In this document: positions 16,016-23,715 of the stretch, in pieces
How positions within the stretch are numbered: position 1 is the stretch's first letter
How the letters are laid out: the number at the start of each line of letters is the position of its first letter
Assembly (NCBI RefSeq): GCF_010548305.1
Contig: NZ_JAAGLV010000021.1
Location: 62,001-126,000, forward strand
Length of the DNA: 64,000 nt
Origin: Streptomyces sp. SID13031
GTDB taxonomy: Bacteria; Actinomycetota; Actinomycetes; Propionibacteriales; Kribbellaceae
Reading direction: 5' to 3'
The notes under the pieces: model-generated
What the model saw: the letters and a program-made list of their open reading frames with translations, nothing else
Told to the model about the DNA's origin: nothing
Databases searched by the model: none
Made by a program: the position numbers and the translations under genes

Positions 16016-19000
16016 GTGAGCGTTGCGGAGTTCCGCGGGGGGTCGGGTAGCGGCAAGGAAGAGCGCAGCCCGGAGATGGGCTTCGACCGCACCCCGCCTC
16101 AGGACCTGGCGGCCGAGCAGTGCGTGCTCGGCGCGATGATGCTCAGCAAGGACGCGATCGCCGATGTGATCGAGACCCTGCGCGGTACGGACTTCTACCG
16201 GCCGGCGCACGAGGTCGTCTTCGACGCGGTCACCGACCTGTACGCCCGGGGCGAGCCCGCCGACGCGATCACCGTCGCCGCCGAGCTGGCCAAGCGCGGC
16301 GAGATGGGCCGGATCGGTGGCGCGCCATACGTGCACACCCTGGTCGCCTCGGTCCCGCTGGCCGCCAACGCCGGCTACTACGCGCACATCGTCCGGGAGA
16401 AGGCGATCCTGCGCCGCCTGGTCGAGGCCGGCACCAAGATCGTCCAGATCGGCTACGCCGGCGAGGGCGAGGTCGACGACGTCGTCGACCAGGCGCAGGC
16501 CGAGATCTACTCGGTCACCGAGAAGCGCACCACCGAGGACTACGCCCCCCTGAAAGACATCATGGAAGGCGCCCTCGACGAGATCGAGGCCATCGACTCC
16601 CGCGGCGACGCCATGGTCGGCGTCCCGACCGGCTTCACCGACCTCGACGAACTGACCAACGGCCTCCACCCCGGCCAGATGATCATCGTCGCGGCCCGCC
16701 CGGCGATGGGCAAAGCCCTGGCCCTCGACACTCCACTACCAACCCCAACGGGTTGGACCACCATGGGCGACGTCGCAGTAGGCGACGAGCTGATCGGTGC
16801 CGATGGCCGCCCGACCAAGGTCGTCGCCGCCACCGAGGTCATGGCCGACCGCCCCTGCTACGAACTGACCTTCTCCGACGGCAGCACCGTCACCGCCGAC
16901 GCCGAACACCAGTGGGTTGTGGTGGGTGAGGCCGGCGCAGTCATCCGTACGACGGTCGACCTGTGGCGGGCGATGGAATCGGACCCCGGGATGACCCCGG
17001 TGATTCCAGGCTCTGCGCCGAGTGAAGTCGTGGGTCACGGCCTGTCGACCGGACTGCCGGGCGAAGAAGACCGCTGGATCGAGTGGATCGAGCCGGTACC
17101 GAGCGTGCCGGTGCGATGCGTCGAGGTGGCCGCCGAAGACCATCTGTACCTGGCCGGCAAGACGATGATCCCGACCCACAACTCAACGTTGGGACTGGAC
17201 TTTGCCAGGTCGGCGTCGATTAAGCATGGGTTGACTTCGTGTGTGTTCTCGCTGGAGATGAGCCGGAACGAGATCACCATGCGGTTGCTGTCGGCCGAGG
17301 CGAAGGTGCCGCTGCACCACATGCGCAACGGCAAGATGACCGATGAGGACTGGGCTCGGCTGGCCCGCAAGATGGGTGAGGTCTCCGAGGCGCCGCTGTT
17401 CATCGACGACTCGCCGAACCTGACGATGATGGAGATCCGCGCCAAGGCCCGCCGACTCAAGCAGCGCCACGACCTGAAGCTGATCGTCATCGACTACCTC
17501 CAGCTGATGACGTCCGGCAAGAAGGTCGAGTCCCGCCAGCTGGAGGTCTCCGAGTTCTCCCGCTCGATCAAGCTCCTCGCCAAGGAGCTCGAACTCCCCG
17601 TCATCGCCATCTGCCAGCTCAACCGAGGCTCCGAACAACGCTCCGACAAACGCCCCATGGCGTCAGACCTTCGTGAATCAGGCTGCCTCACCGCCGATAC
17701 GCGGTTGATGCGTGCCGACACCGGCGCGGAGATCTCACTAGGCGAACTGCTGGCCGCCGACGCACGGGATATCCCGGTCTGGTCGCTCGACGACCGACTC
17801 AAGCTGGTACCGCGCACGATGACTCACGTCTTCCCGAGCGGTGTGAAAGAGGTCTTCCGGTTGAAGCTCGCCTCCGGCCGGGAGATCAAGGCGACGGCCA
17901 ACCACCCGTTCCTCACGTACGACGGATGGAAGCCGCTCGGCGAGTTGGCGCCGGGCGCACGGCTGGGCTCGTTGCGCCATGTGCCGGCGCCGCTGGAGGG
18001 CAAGCCCTGGGATGACGATGAGGTCACCTTGCTGGCTCATCTGCTCGGTGACGGCTCCTTCGTGAAGAGGCAGCCGATCCGGTACGCCAGCATCGACGAG
18101 GCGAATCTGACGGCTGTTGGCGAAGCAGCTCATCGACGTTTCGGTATCACCCCGATCCGCGATGAGTACACCGCTGCCAGGGTCACGACCCTGCGCCTAC
18201 CCGCGCCGTACCGGCTGGCTCGGGGCAAGCGAAACCCGATCGCCGCCTGGCTCGACGGAATGGGTCTGTTCGGCCTGCGCAGCCACGAGAAGTTCCTTCC
18301 TGAGGGAGTCTTCGGCCTGCCGAAAGAGCAGGTCGGCGCCTTCATCCGCCACCTGTGGGCCACGGACGGTTCCGTCCGCTGGGACGAGAAGTACCATCAG
18401 GGCAGGATCTACTACGCTTCGACGAGTCGCCGCCTCGTCGACGACCTGGCCCGGCTACTACTGCGATACAACATCTTCAGCCGTATCGCCAGGACTAAGA
18501 AGGCGGGCTATCGAGACTCGTACCATCTTCACGTCAGCGGTGTGCAAAACCAGACGCGGTTCTGTCGTGAAATCGGTGTTCACGGCCTGCGTGGTGAGAA
18601 GGTGCGGGAAGTTCTCCAGAATCTTGACGGAATCGAGGCTGCACCGAAGCTTGATACCGTTCCTGTCCAGGTCTGGGATCAGGTCAAGGCTGCACTGCGC
18701 GAACAAGGTATGAGCAAGGTTGCTCTCGGTGCCGCACTTGGAAGAAGCAATACGAACAGCCTATTTGTCGGCGCTCCGACAAGGCAACGTTTGTCTGATA
18801 TCGCGCAAGTACTGGATTCGTCTGCGCTTGAGTTGCTCGCGACAAACGATATTTTCTGGGACTCTATCGTGCAGATAGATAGCATTGGTGAGCAGGAAGT
18901 ATTCGACGCCACGGTCCTCGGCAATCATAATTTTGTTGCAGATGGAATTGCTGTACATAACTCACTGGAACAGGACGCCGACGTCGTCATCCTCCTGCAC

Positions 19001-19147
19001 CGCGAAGATGCCTACGAGCGGGAGTCCACGCGGCCAGGTGAAGCTGACTTCATCGTCGCCAAGCACCGTAACGGACCTACCGCTGACATCGTTGTCGCCT
19101 TCCAGGGCCACTACTCCCGCTTCGTAGACATGGCCCACGACGGCTGA
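16016..19147 (+). CDS. dnaB: Replicative DNA helicase DnaB carrying two inteins
   Basis: The start is GTG 16016, eight bases after GAGGAGG. The 1043-residue precursor leaves a 461-residue helicase after removal of inteins at 234-389 and 557-982, the normal length for bacterial DnaB. The N-terminal domain begins at PPQDLAAEQCVLGAMM. Walker A is 'ARPAMGK' plus Ser390, interrupted by the first intein right after Lys233. Walker B is LIVIDYLQLM. The second intein lies in DLRESG/SLEQDAD, before the conserved VILLHRED block. DnaB is the hexameric helicase that unwinds the replication fork, so splicing of both inteins must be efficient for growth. Confidence 0.95.
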   Translation: MSVAEFRGGSGSGKEERSPEMGFDRTPPQDLAAEQCVLGAMMLSKDAIADVIETLRGTDFYRPAHEVVFDAVTDLYARGEPADAITVAAELAKRGEMGRIGGAPYVHTLVASVPLAANAGYYAHIVREKAILRRLVEAGTKIVQIGYAGEGEVDDVVDQAQAEIYSVTEKRTTEDYAPLKDIMEGALDEIEAIDSRGDAMVGVPTGFTDLDELTNGLHPGQMIIVAARPAMGKALALDTPLPTPTGWTTMGDVAVGDELIGADGRPTKVVAATEVMADRPCYELTFSDGSTVTADAEHQWVVVGEAGAVIRTTVDLWRAMESDPGMTPVIPGSAPSEVVGHGLSTGLPGEEDRWIEWIEPVPSVPVRCVEVAAEDHLYLAGKTMIPTHNSTLGLDFARSASIKHGLTSCVFSLEMSRNEITMRLLSAEAKVPLHHMRNGKMTDEDWARLARKMGEVSEAPLFIDDSPNLTMMEIRAKARRLKQRHDLKLIVIDYLQLMTSGKKVESRQLEVSEFSRSIKLLAKELELPVIAICQLNRGSEQRSDKRPMASDLRESGCLTADTRLMRADTGAEISLGELLAADARDIPVWSLDDRLKLVPRTMTHVFPSGVKEVFRLKLASGREIKATANHPFLTYDGWKPLGELAPGARLGSLRHVPAPLEGKPWDDDEVTLLAHLLGDGSFVKRQPIRYASIDEANLTAVGEAAHRRFGITPIRDEYTAARVTTLRLPAPYRLARGKRNPIAAWLDGMGLFGLRSHEKFLPEGVFGLPKEQVGAFIRHLWATDGSVRWDEKYHQGRIYYASTSRRLVDDLARLLLRYNIFSRIARTKKAGYRDSYHLHVSGVQNQTRFCREIGVHGLRGEKVREVLQNLDGIEAAPKLDTVPVQVWDQVKAALREQGMSKVALGAALGRSNTNSLFVGAPTRQRLSDIAQVLDSSALELLATNDIFWDSIVQIDSIGEQEVFDATVLGNHNFVADGIAVHNSLEQDADVVILLHREDAYERESTRPGEADFIVAKHRNGPTADIVVAFQGHYSRFVDMAHDG
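16715..17182 (+). other. Class 3 mini-intein in dnaB (Walker A site)
   Basis: Only 156 residues long (precursor 234-389), it keeps the splicing blocks but has no LAGLIDADG motif, so it is a mini-intein that has lost its endonuclease. It begins with Ala, has Trp300 (DAEHQW), Cys368 (VRCVEV) and Thr387 before His-Asn, and is followed by Ser+1. This is the class 3 signature. The N-terminal 65 residues closely resemble the VirB4-like intein 9 kb upstream. Confidence 0.88.
17684..18961 (+). mobile_element. Class 1 intein with LAGLIDADG endonuclease and HTH region in dnaB
   Basis: The 426-residue intein (557-982) starts with Cys, ends in VHN and is followed by Ser+1, so it is an ordinary class 1 intein at the DLRESG/SLEQDAD site also used in cyanobacterial DnaB. 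Endonuclease motifs are LLAHLLGDG (672-680) and LWATDGS (780-786). Residues about 887-925 (WDQVKAALREQGMSKVALGA and following) look like an XRE-type helix-turn-helix, probably for target recognition. The last 280 bases are clearly richer in A/T than the flanks, suggesting later arrival than the GC-rich mini-intein. Confidence 0.9.
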
Positions 19148-19188
19148 TCCTGCCGGTCGTACTGCGCGCTGAGGTGGTGGCACGGCAG

Positions 19189-19836
19189 CTAGTCGGTGCT
19201 CGGGTTCCATCTCTTGGCGGAGATGGATTCTTGGGACAGTAGGCGGAGGCTGGCGATGAGGGTTTCGCCGAGGATGGTGCCGATGATGACGCTTTCGGCG
19301 ATCTGGTCGGGGGTGGGGGCGGCGGGGCTCGACGTTACGGCGCTGACCTCCAGGTCGGTGAACTTTTCTACTGCTGTGGCGTAGGAGTCGAGGAAGCTGA
19401 CCAGGTGGTCCTGTTGCAGGGTGCGCAGGGCTGCGATTGTTTCGATCAGGGTGTTGAGGGCGGGGGCATCGGGGTCTACTGACCAGCCGCGGGACCTGAG
19501 TAGTTCTTCGACCTGAGTGGTCGCGGCCTCTCGTGCGTCAGAGGTCGAGGTGAGCTGGCGCTGTGGGGTGATGGCGCGGTGAGCGCGGCCGATCTTGTCG
19601 TGCAGGGTCATGGTGTCCGAGTCCAGGCCTTCCAGCACCTCCTTCACCCGAGCGACCGGTACCTGCGCGAGGTCGACCAGTGCGCGGATCAGGCGCAGCC
19701 GGCGCAGGTGGGTCTCGCTGTACGACGCCTGGTTCGGGCTGGTCAGCTCGCCCGGCGGCAGCAGGTTCTCCCGCAGGTAGTACTTGATCGTGGGCACTGG
19801 CACCCCGGAAACCCGGCTCAACTCGGCGATCTTCAA
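19189..19836 (-). CDS. MerR family transcriptional regulator
   Basis: The 215-residue protein is best started at TTG 19836 (LKIAELSRVSGVPVPTIKYY), because the frame upstream is not protein-like. Residues 1-70 are the MerR winged-helix DNA-binding domain, followed by a dimerisation helix and a 130-residue C-terminal helical domain without metal-binding cysteines. That suggests a MerR-like regulator of organic ligands rather than metals. It is divergent from the DoxX-type gene, and a large palindrome lies between them. Confidence 0.8.
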   Translation of the reverse strand: MKIAELSRVSGVPVPTIKYYLRENLLPPGELTSPNQASYSETHLRRLRLIRALVDLAQVPVARVKEVLEGLDSDTMTLHDKIGRAHRAITPQRQLTSTSDAREAATTQVEELLRSRGWSVDPDAPALNTLIETIAALRTLQQDHLVSFLDSYATAVEKFTDLEVSAVTSSPAAPTPDQIAESVIIGTILGETLIASLRLLSQESISAKRWNPSTD

Positions 19837-19864
19837 CGGCCTTGCCTTTCCCTCGACTGTGATG

Positions 19865-19902
19865 GATAGTAGCAGTATCCGTAAACGGATACCTTCACTA
19901 TC
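19865..19902. promoter_or_regulatory. MerR operator: nested palindrome
   Basis: The inner dyad GTATCCGT-AA-ACGGATAC (19875-19892) is perfect. It is flanked at equal 4-base distances by GATAGT (19865-19870) and ACTATC (19897-19902), also complementary, giving a 38-base two-fold symmetric site between the MerR and DoxX-like genes. Confidence 0.75.
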
Positions 19903-19920
19903 TAAGCAAAAGGAGAGACG

Positions 19921-20478
19921 ATGATCGTCGACCTCGTGCTGGTCGTGGCGACGCTGACCTTCCGCGCGCTGGGGGCTTTCGGCGTACGCCGGTTCGCGAG
20001 CTGGCCGGTGAGCGCGGCGCACGGGATGGCCGTCATGCTGCTGTTGACCGCCAGCGCGCATTTCGTCCCCGCGAGCGTCACGGTGATGCCGAACCACGCG
20101 GACCTGATCCGGATCGTGCCACCGTTCCTCCCATTCGCGGACGCGCTGGTCTACCTGACCGGCGTCCTGGAACTGCTCGGCGCCCTAGGTTTGGTGCTGA
20201 TGGCAACGAGATGGGCAGCCGGCCTCGGGCTCGCTGCGCTCTTCGTCATGTTGCTCCCGGCAAACATCTACGAGGCGATCGCCGACATCACGTTCGCGAA
20301 CGGCGAGCCGGCCAGCCCGCTTTGGCAACGCATCCCCGAGCAGATCCTGTACGTCGCTGTCGTGCTCTGGGTAGCCCGCTCCGCCGACAGCACCCCGGTG
20401 CGCCAGCTGCTCTCGTCACGCCGCAATTCGTCCGTCGAGCCCGCGGAAGCCGCAGTGCCGGCGACCGTCAACTACTGA
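19921..20478 (+). CDS. DoxX family membrane protein
   Basis: The 185-residue protein has four or five membrane segments and the DoxX-type central pattern FLPFADALVYLTGVLELLGA. A GGAGAG ribosome site precedes ATG 19921. DoxX-like proteins are membrane subunits linked to redox or quinone chemistry, with no established reaction for this subgroup. The last 40 residues are a soluble tail. It is first in a two-gene unit probably controlled by the divergent MerR protein. Confidence 0.75.
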   Translation: MIVDLVLVVATLTFRALGAFGVRRFASWPVSAAHGMAVMLLLTASAHFVPASVTVMPNHADLIRIVPPFLPFADALVYLTGVLELLGALGLVLMATRWAAGLGLAALFVMLLPANIYEAIADITFANGEPASPLWQRIPEQILYVAVVLWVARSADSTPVRQLLSSRRNSSVEPAEAAVPATVNY

Positions 20479-20491
20479 AGGAGCAGCACCC

Positions 20492-20899
20492 ATGGAACTG
20501 AGCGACGCGTCCCGGATCATCGCCGGAGCGATCCTGCTCACCATCGTCACGATCCAGTTCGGTGGCTGGTTCCTGACCAAGATCGTCCGCGGAGACATCC
20601 CGATGACGGAGTTCCAGAAGTCGTTCGCGCGGGCTGGTCACGGTCACGCCGGCGTGCTGGTCATCCTGGGCCTGGTCGGTCTGCTGTACGTCGATCAGAC
20701 CGGTCTCAACGGCTTCTTCCTCTGGCTCGGCCGGCTCGGCATCCCGGTCGCGGCGATCCTGATGTCAGGCGGCTTCTTCGCCTCGTCAGCAGGCAAGGAC
20801 CGAACCAAGCCGAACCAGTTCATCTGGATCCTCGGCCTGGGCGCCCTGTCCCTCGCGGCCGGCGTCATCACCCTCGGCCTGGGCCTGATCACGGCCTAG
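20492..20899 (+). CDS. Four-TM membrane protein, hypothetical
   Basis: At 135 residues with four hydrophobic segments (about 7-27, 51-68, 77-98, 109-133), it follows the DoxX-like gene by 13 bases with GGAGCAGC upstream of ATG 20492. A His-rich turn, AGHGHAG, lies before the second segment. It is likely co-expressed with the DoxX-like protein. I do not recognise a named family. Confidence 0.65.
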   Translation: MELSDASRIIAGAILLTIVTIQFGGWFLTKIVRGDIPMTEFQKSFARAGHGHAGVLVILGLVGLLYVDQTGLNGFFLWLGRLGIPVAAILMSGGFFASSAGKDRTKPNQFIWILGLGALSLAAGVITLGLGLITA

Positions 20900-21132
20900 G
20901 CCGAGGCCAGCCGCCCGCCCACGGTCCGCATCAGCTCGGCAACCTCCGCGCTGGCCTCCAGGGTGTAATCGATGCCAAGGGCAACCACTGCGGCGACGTA
21001 CTGGATCAGCAGGACGGGGGAGCCGGCGCTGAGCCGGAACTCGCAGACGTCCTCCCCGAGCGGCGTGATCGACCCCGGCGTACCCCGGAAGAAACTCCCG
21101 CGGAGCACCTCGGCCGGCACCTGCACCACCAT
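20896..21132 (-). pseudogene. Probable remnant of a WYL-type regulator (C-terminal domain only)
   Basis: This 78-residue frame (VPAEVLRGSF, EDVCEFRLS, ALGIDYTLEASAEVAELM) resembles the last domain of WYL/YafY-type regulators, in which a 'LGVDFEV..P.EL...L..LG.R' pattern ends the protein. The helix-turn-helix and WYL parts are absent; the upstream sequence is the GrpB-like gene. It may be a degraded copy or a small stand-alone protein translated after the GrpB-like gene (16-base gap). The domain match is from pattern memory. Confidence 0.4.
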
Positions 21133-21148
21133 CCGGACACTGGGCCGA

Positions 21149-21643
21149 TCAGCTGAGCAGTTCCTCGATCAACGCGCCCTTGCCGTCGACGTAGGCGGAG
21201 CGGTCGACCCGCAGCAGCGGCGCCAGCTCCCGCTTGAGCTCGGCGTACCGGGCCAGCGCCTCGGGGTCGGTCCGCAGACGATCCCGCAGTACGAGGTGAT
21301 CCCGGTGCGCCTTGTTGCCTGCGACAACGACGTACAGGTGGTGATAGCGGACCGCGTCAACCGGCATCCGGAATGCCTCCCGGCCGGCGATGCCGAGGTC
21401 GCCTTCATGCTCGTAGCCGCCGGCTGCCAGGGCGGCGACTGCCGTGGGTACCTGCTCGGCGGTCGGCACGACCACGTCGACATCGATGATGGGTTTGGCG
21501 GCAAGACCCGGTACTGCGGTACTCCCGACGTGCTCGATCTCTGCGGGCAGCCCAGCGAGCAGTCGGTCGAGGGACGCCCGGAGCTCGTCGAACCAGGCGG
21601 GCCAGCGATCGTCGTACGGGACGACTTCGGCGGGCGGGATCAC
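21149..21643 (-). CDS. GrpB/UPF0157 family nucleotidyltransferase-like protein
   Basis: The 164-residue protein shows the GrpB pattern: VVPYDDRWPAWFDELRAS, then EIEHVGSTAVPGLAAKPIID with the HxGS motif and paired Asp residues (IDVDVVV) of the nucleotidyltransferase fold, then HHLYVV and HRDHLVLRDRLR. The enzymatic substrate of this family is not established. Its start overlaps the stop of the RidA-like gene by four bases, so the two form a minus-strand operon. Confidence 0.85.
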   Translation of the reverse strand: MIPPAEVVPYDDRWPAWFDELRASLDRLLAGLPAEIEHVGSTAVPGLAAKPIIDVDVVVPTAEQVPTAVAALAAGGYEHEGDLGIAGREAFRMPVDAVRYHHLYVVVAGNKAHRDHLVLRDRLRTDPEALARYAELKRELAPLLRVDRSAYVDGKGALIEELLS

Positions 21644-22035
21644 AAGGCCGCGGTGACGTCGATCTCGACCAGTTGGCCGGGGAAGCCGAGTTGGGCGACG
21701 CCGAGGAGGGTGCTGGCGCTGGTGAAGGCCGGCGCGAGCGGCGACTCGTTGAGCTGCGTCCAGACTGCGCTGAGCTGCTCGCGGACCGGGCTGGCCACGT
21801 AGATGACCGTCCGTACGACGTCCGTGGGGGTGGCGCCGGCCGCGTCGAGCGCGACCAGGATGTTCTGGATCACCTGCTCGGTCTGGCCGGTCAGTCCACC
21901 CTTGGCCAGCTCACCCGACGGCTGCAGCGGGCACTGCCCCGCCAGCATCACGAGCTCGTCAGCGCGGATCTTCGTCACGTGGTGGTAGCCGGGAGTCGCG
22001 TGCAGGGCCGGGGGATTGCTGCGCTCGATCGTCAC
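21640..22035 (-). CDS. RidA/YjgF family protein
   Basis: The protein is about 131 residues and typical of the family: GQCPLQPSGEL, LTGQTEQVIQNILVALDAAG, DVVRTVIYV and the end GQLVEIDVTAAL. RidA proteins hydrolyse reactive enamine/imine intermediates. The usual catalytic Arg of true RidA (in an 'R.VY' context) is not evident, so it may belong to another subgroup. The start is uncertain: GTG 22035 has GGGAGG directly abutting it, and TTG 22047 is also open. Confidence 0.82.
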   Translation of the reverse strand: MTIERSNPPALHATPGYHHVTKIRADELVMLAGQCPLQPSGELAKGGLTGQTEQVIQNILVALDAAGATPTDVVRTVIYVASPVREQLSAVWTQLNESPLAPAFTSASTLLGVAQLGFPGQLVEIDVTAAL

Positions 22036-22097
22036 CCTCCCGAGCAAACGCGATCAGCCGCGCACGCGTCAACGGGATATCCCCAGGCCACGCCGCG

Positions 22098-22454
22098 TCA
22101 GCCGGCGATCTCGTTGTTCCACATCCGGAACATCACGCACTTGCCGCGCTGGTCGAGCGTCACCGTCCACAGGTTCGAGAACGTCCCGAGCTCGCGATAC
22201 ACCCCGGTACCACCGATCGCCGCCGTATCGCCGGTGATCGTCAGGATCGACCACTCGAATTCCCATCCACCCGCCTGCCAGTCCTGCCGGCTGAGCCACC
22301 CCTCGACGATCGCGTCCCGGCCGATCCAGTCGGTGGCATAAGGCCACTCGTGATACTCCGCCGCCGGCGCGAACAGCGCCCCGATGTCCGACGCATCGCC
22401 ACTGCGCCAAGCCTTCACGTAGTCCTCGACCCATCGGGTCACCCGCTTCTCCAT
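22098..22454 (-). CDS. NTF2-like/SnoaL-like small protein
   Basis: Starting at ATG 22454, it is 118 residues. The order of a helical start (WVEDYVKAWRSGDASDIGAL), YHEWPYATDWIGRDAIVEGW and the WEFEWSILTITGD strand pair is typical of the NTF2-like fold. Members act as isomerases, hydratases or ligand binders; no catalytic residues can be assigned here. It stands alone on the minus strand between the RidA-like gene and a hydrolase. Confidence 0.7.
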   Translation of the reverse strand: MEKRVTRWVEDYVKAWRSGDASDIGALFAPAAEYHEWPYATDWIGRDAIVEGWLSRQDWQAGGWEFEWSILTITGDTAAIGGTGVYRELGTFSNLWTVTLDQRGKCVMFRMWNNEIAG

Positions 22455-22520
22455 ACCCCGAGCATGCCGCGTCGCAGCCCGACCAGGCAGACCGAGTCTT
22501 CCTAGGTGCGCCGCACCCAC

Positions 22521-23348
22521 CTACCCCTTCGCGAACTCCTTGATCAGCTGCCCGAGCAGCGCCGGCTGGTCGAGCGGTACCAGCGTGTACGAGTCGCCCA
22601 CCTCGACATACCGCCCGCGCGGCAACAACTCAGCGAGCCGCCGCCCATGCTCAACCGGCATCACCCGATCCTCGCCGGCCCACACCACCAGCGCAGGCCG
22701 ATCAAACAACGGCAACCGCTCAGCCGCTTTGACCAGCAGCCTCCGATCGGCAAAGGCAGCGCGTAGTACCCGTACTACGTCCCGCCGGATCTCCGGTTGT
22801 CGCAGCAACGGTCGCACCCACCGCGCGGTAGCCGCGTCCCCCCGCTTGGTCAGCCACCCGAAGGTGATCGGCAACCGCCGCACTGCCTTCAACCGCAACT
22901 GCTGCAGGAAGACACCGAGCAACCCAGGCGACAGCTTGCCCACCACCGCAAGCGTCCTCCCGGTCAACCCGGGTGGCAGGTTGTCGAAGGCCTCGCACGA
23001 CACGAGCACGATCCGCCCGATCCGCGGCGAATCGATCAACAGCTGGACGAGCGCCCCGCCGGTGTCGTTGCCGACGAGCGTGACGTCCTCGAGCCCGAGG
23101 CGCTCGAGGAACTCCTCGACCAACCGCGCGACGCCAGGCAACGACAGGTCGGCATCAGCGTTCATCGCCCGCCGATGCGCTCCCAGCGGCAGCGTCGGTA
23201 CTACGCAGCGGTGGTTGCTCGCCAGTTCGGCGACCGGGCCGTCCCAGAGCGTGCTGTCCATCAGCAGCCCGTGGAGCAGGACGATCGGTGAGCCGGCGCC
23301 GAGGTCGTCGTACTCGATGGTGCCCGCGGAGAGCGCGACCTCGTTCAT
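22521..23348 (-). CDS. Alpha/beta hydrolase with Asp nucleophile, lacking the usual catalytic His
   Basis: The 275-residue protein starts at ATG 23348. It has the oxyanion motif LLHGLLM, the nucleophile elbow VGNDTGG (Asp, as in haloalkane dehalogenases and epoxide hydrolases) and an acid near WAGEDRVMP. Where the catalytic His is expected (usually GxH before a PLDQP block) the sequence is VGDSYTLVPLDQP, with Tyr/Thr and no His. The family may have changed chemistry or the protein may be inactive. It partly overlaps the remnant at 23345. Confidence 0.78.
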   Translation of the reverse strand: MNEVALSAGTIEYDDLGAGSPIVLLHGLLMDSTLWDGPVAELASNHRCVVPTLPLGAHRRAMNADADLSLPGVARLVEEFLERLGLEDVTLVGNDTGGALVQLLIDSPRIGRIVLVSCEAFDNLPPGLTGRTLAVVGKLSPGLLGVFLQQLRLKAVRRLPITFGWLTKRGDAATARWVRPLLRQPEIRRDVVRVLRAAFADRRLLVKAAERLPLFDRPALVVWAGEDRVMPVEHGRRLAELLPRGRYVEVGDSYTLVPLDQPALLGQLIKEFAKG

Positions 23349-23609
23349 GCCGCTTGCCGGTTGACGGCTACGAGGTGCTTGTTCAGGAAGGCGAGTTCGG
23401 CCCCGACGGCGGCTTCGTGTTGTTCCAGGAAAGGAGCGTAGTGGCCGCCGGGGAGGCGGAGGAGTTGGGCGTTGGGGGCTTGGTCGCCGGTAGAGCGTGA
23501 CGCGGAGAGCGGACCGGGCGGCGATCGCCTGGATCCAGTTGGTCCCGGGGTAGTACCAGGCCGCACACTCGGCATCCCCGCTGACGAACCGCACCTTCTC
23601 GCGTTCCAT
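23345..23609 (-). pseudogene. Internally deleted alpha/beta hydrolase remnant
   Basis: Starting at ATG 23609, one frame reads MEREKVRFVSGDAECAAWYY, a good hydrolase N-terminus. The end of a hydrolase (LLRLPGGHYAPFLEQHEAAV, with the catalytic His before Tyr) is in a different frame at 23480-23345. The 200 or so residues between, including the nucleophile, are missing. An internal deletion with frame change explains this best. Confidence 0.6.
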
Positions 23610-23715
23610 GGCGCACCCCACCTCTGGCAAGAGTCTCTCGATGCCAGAAGTGAACCACCTGGTTCGCAAGCTGTCCAGACAAACTCCGCCAGACAACTCC
23701 GCCAGACAAAATCCG

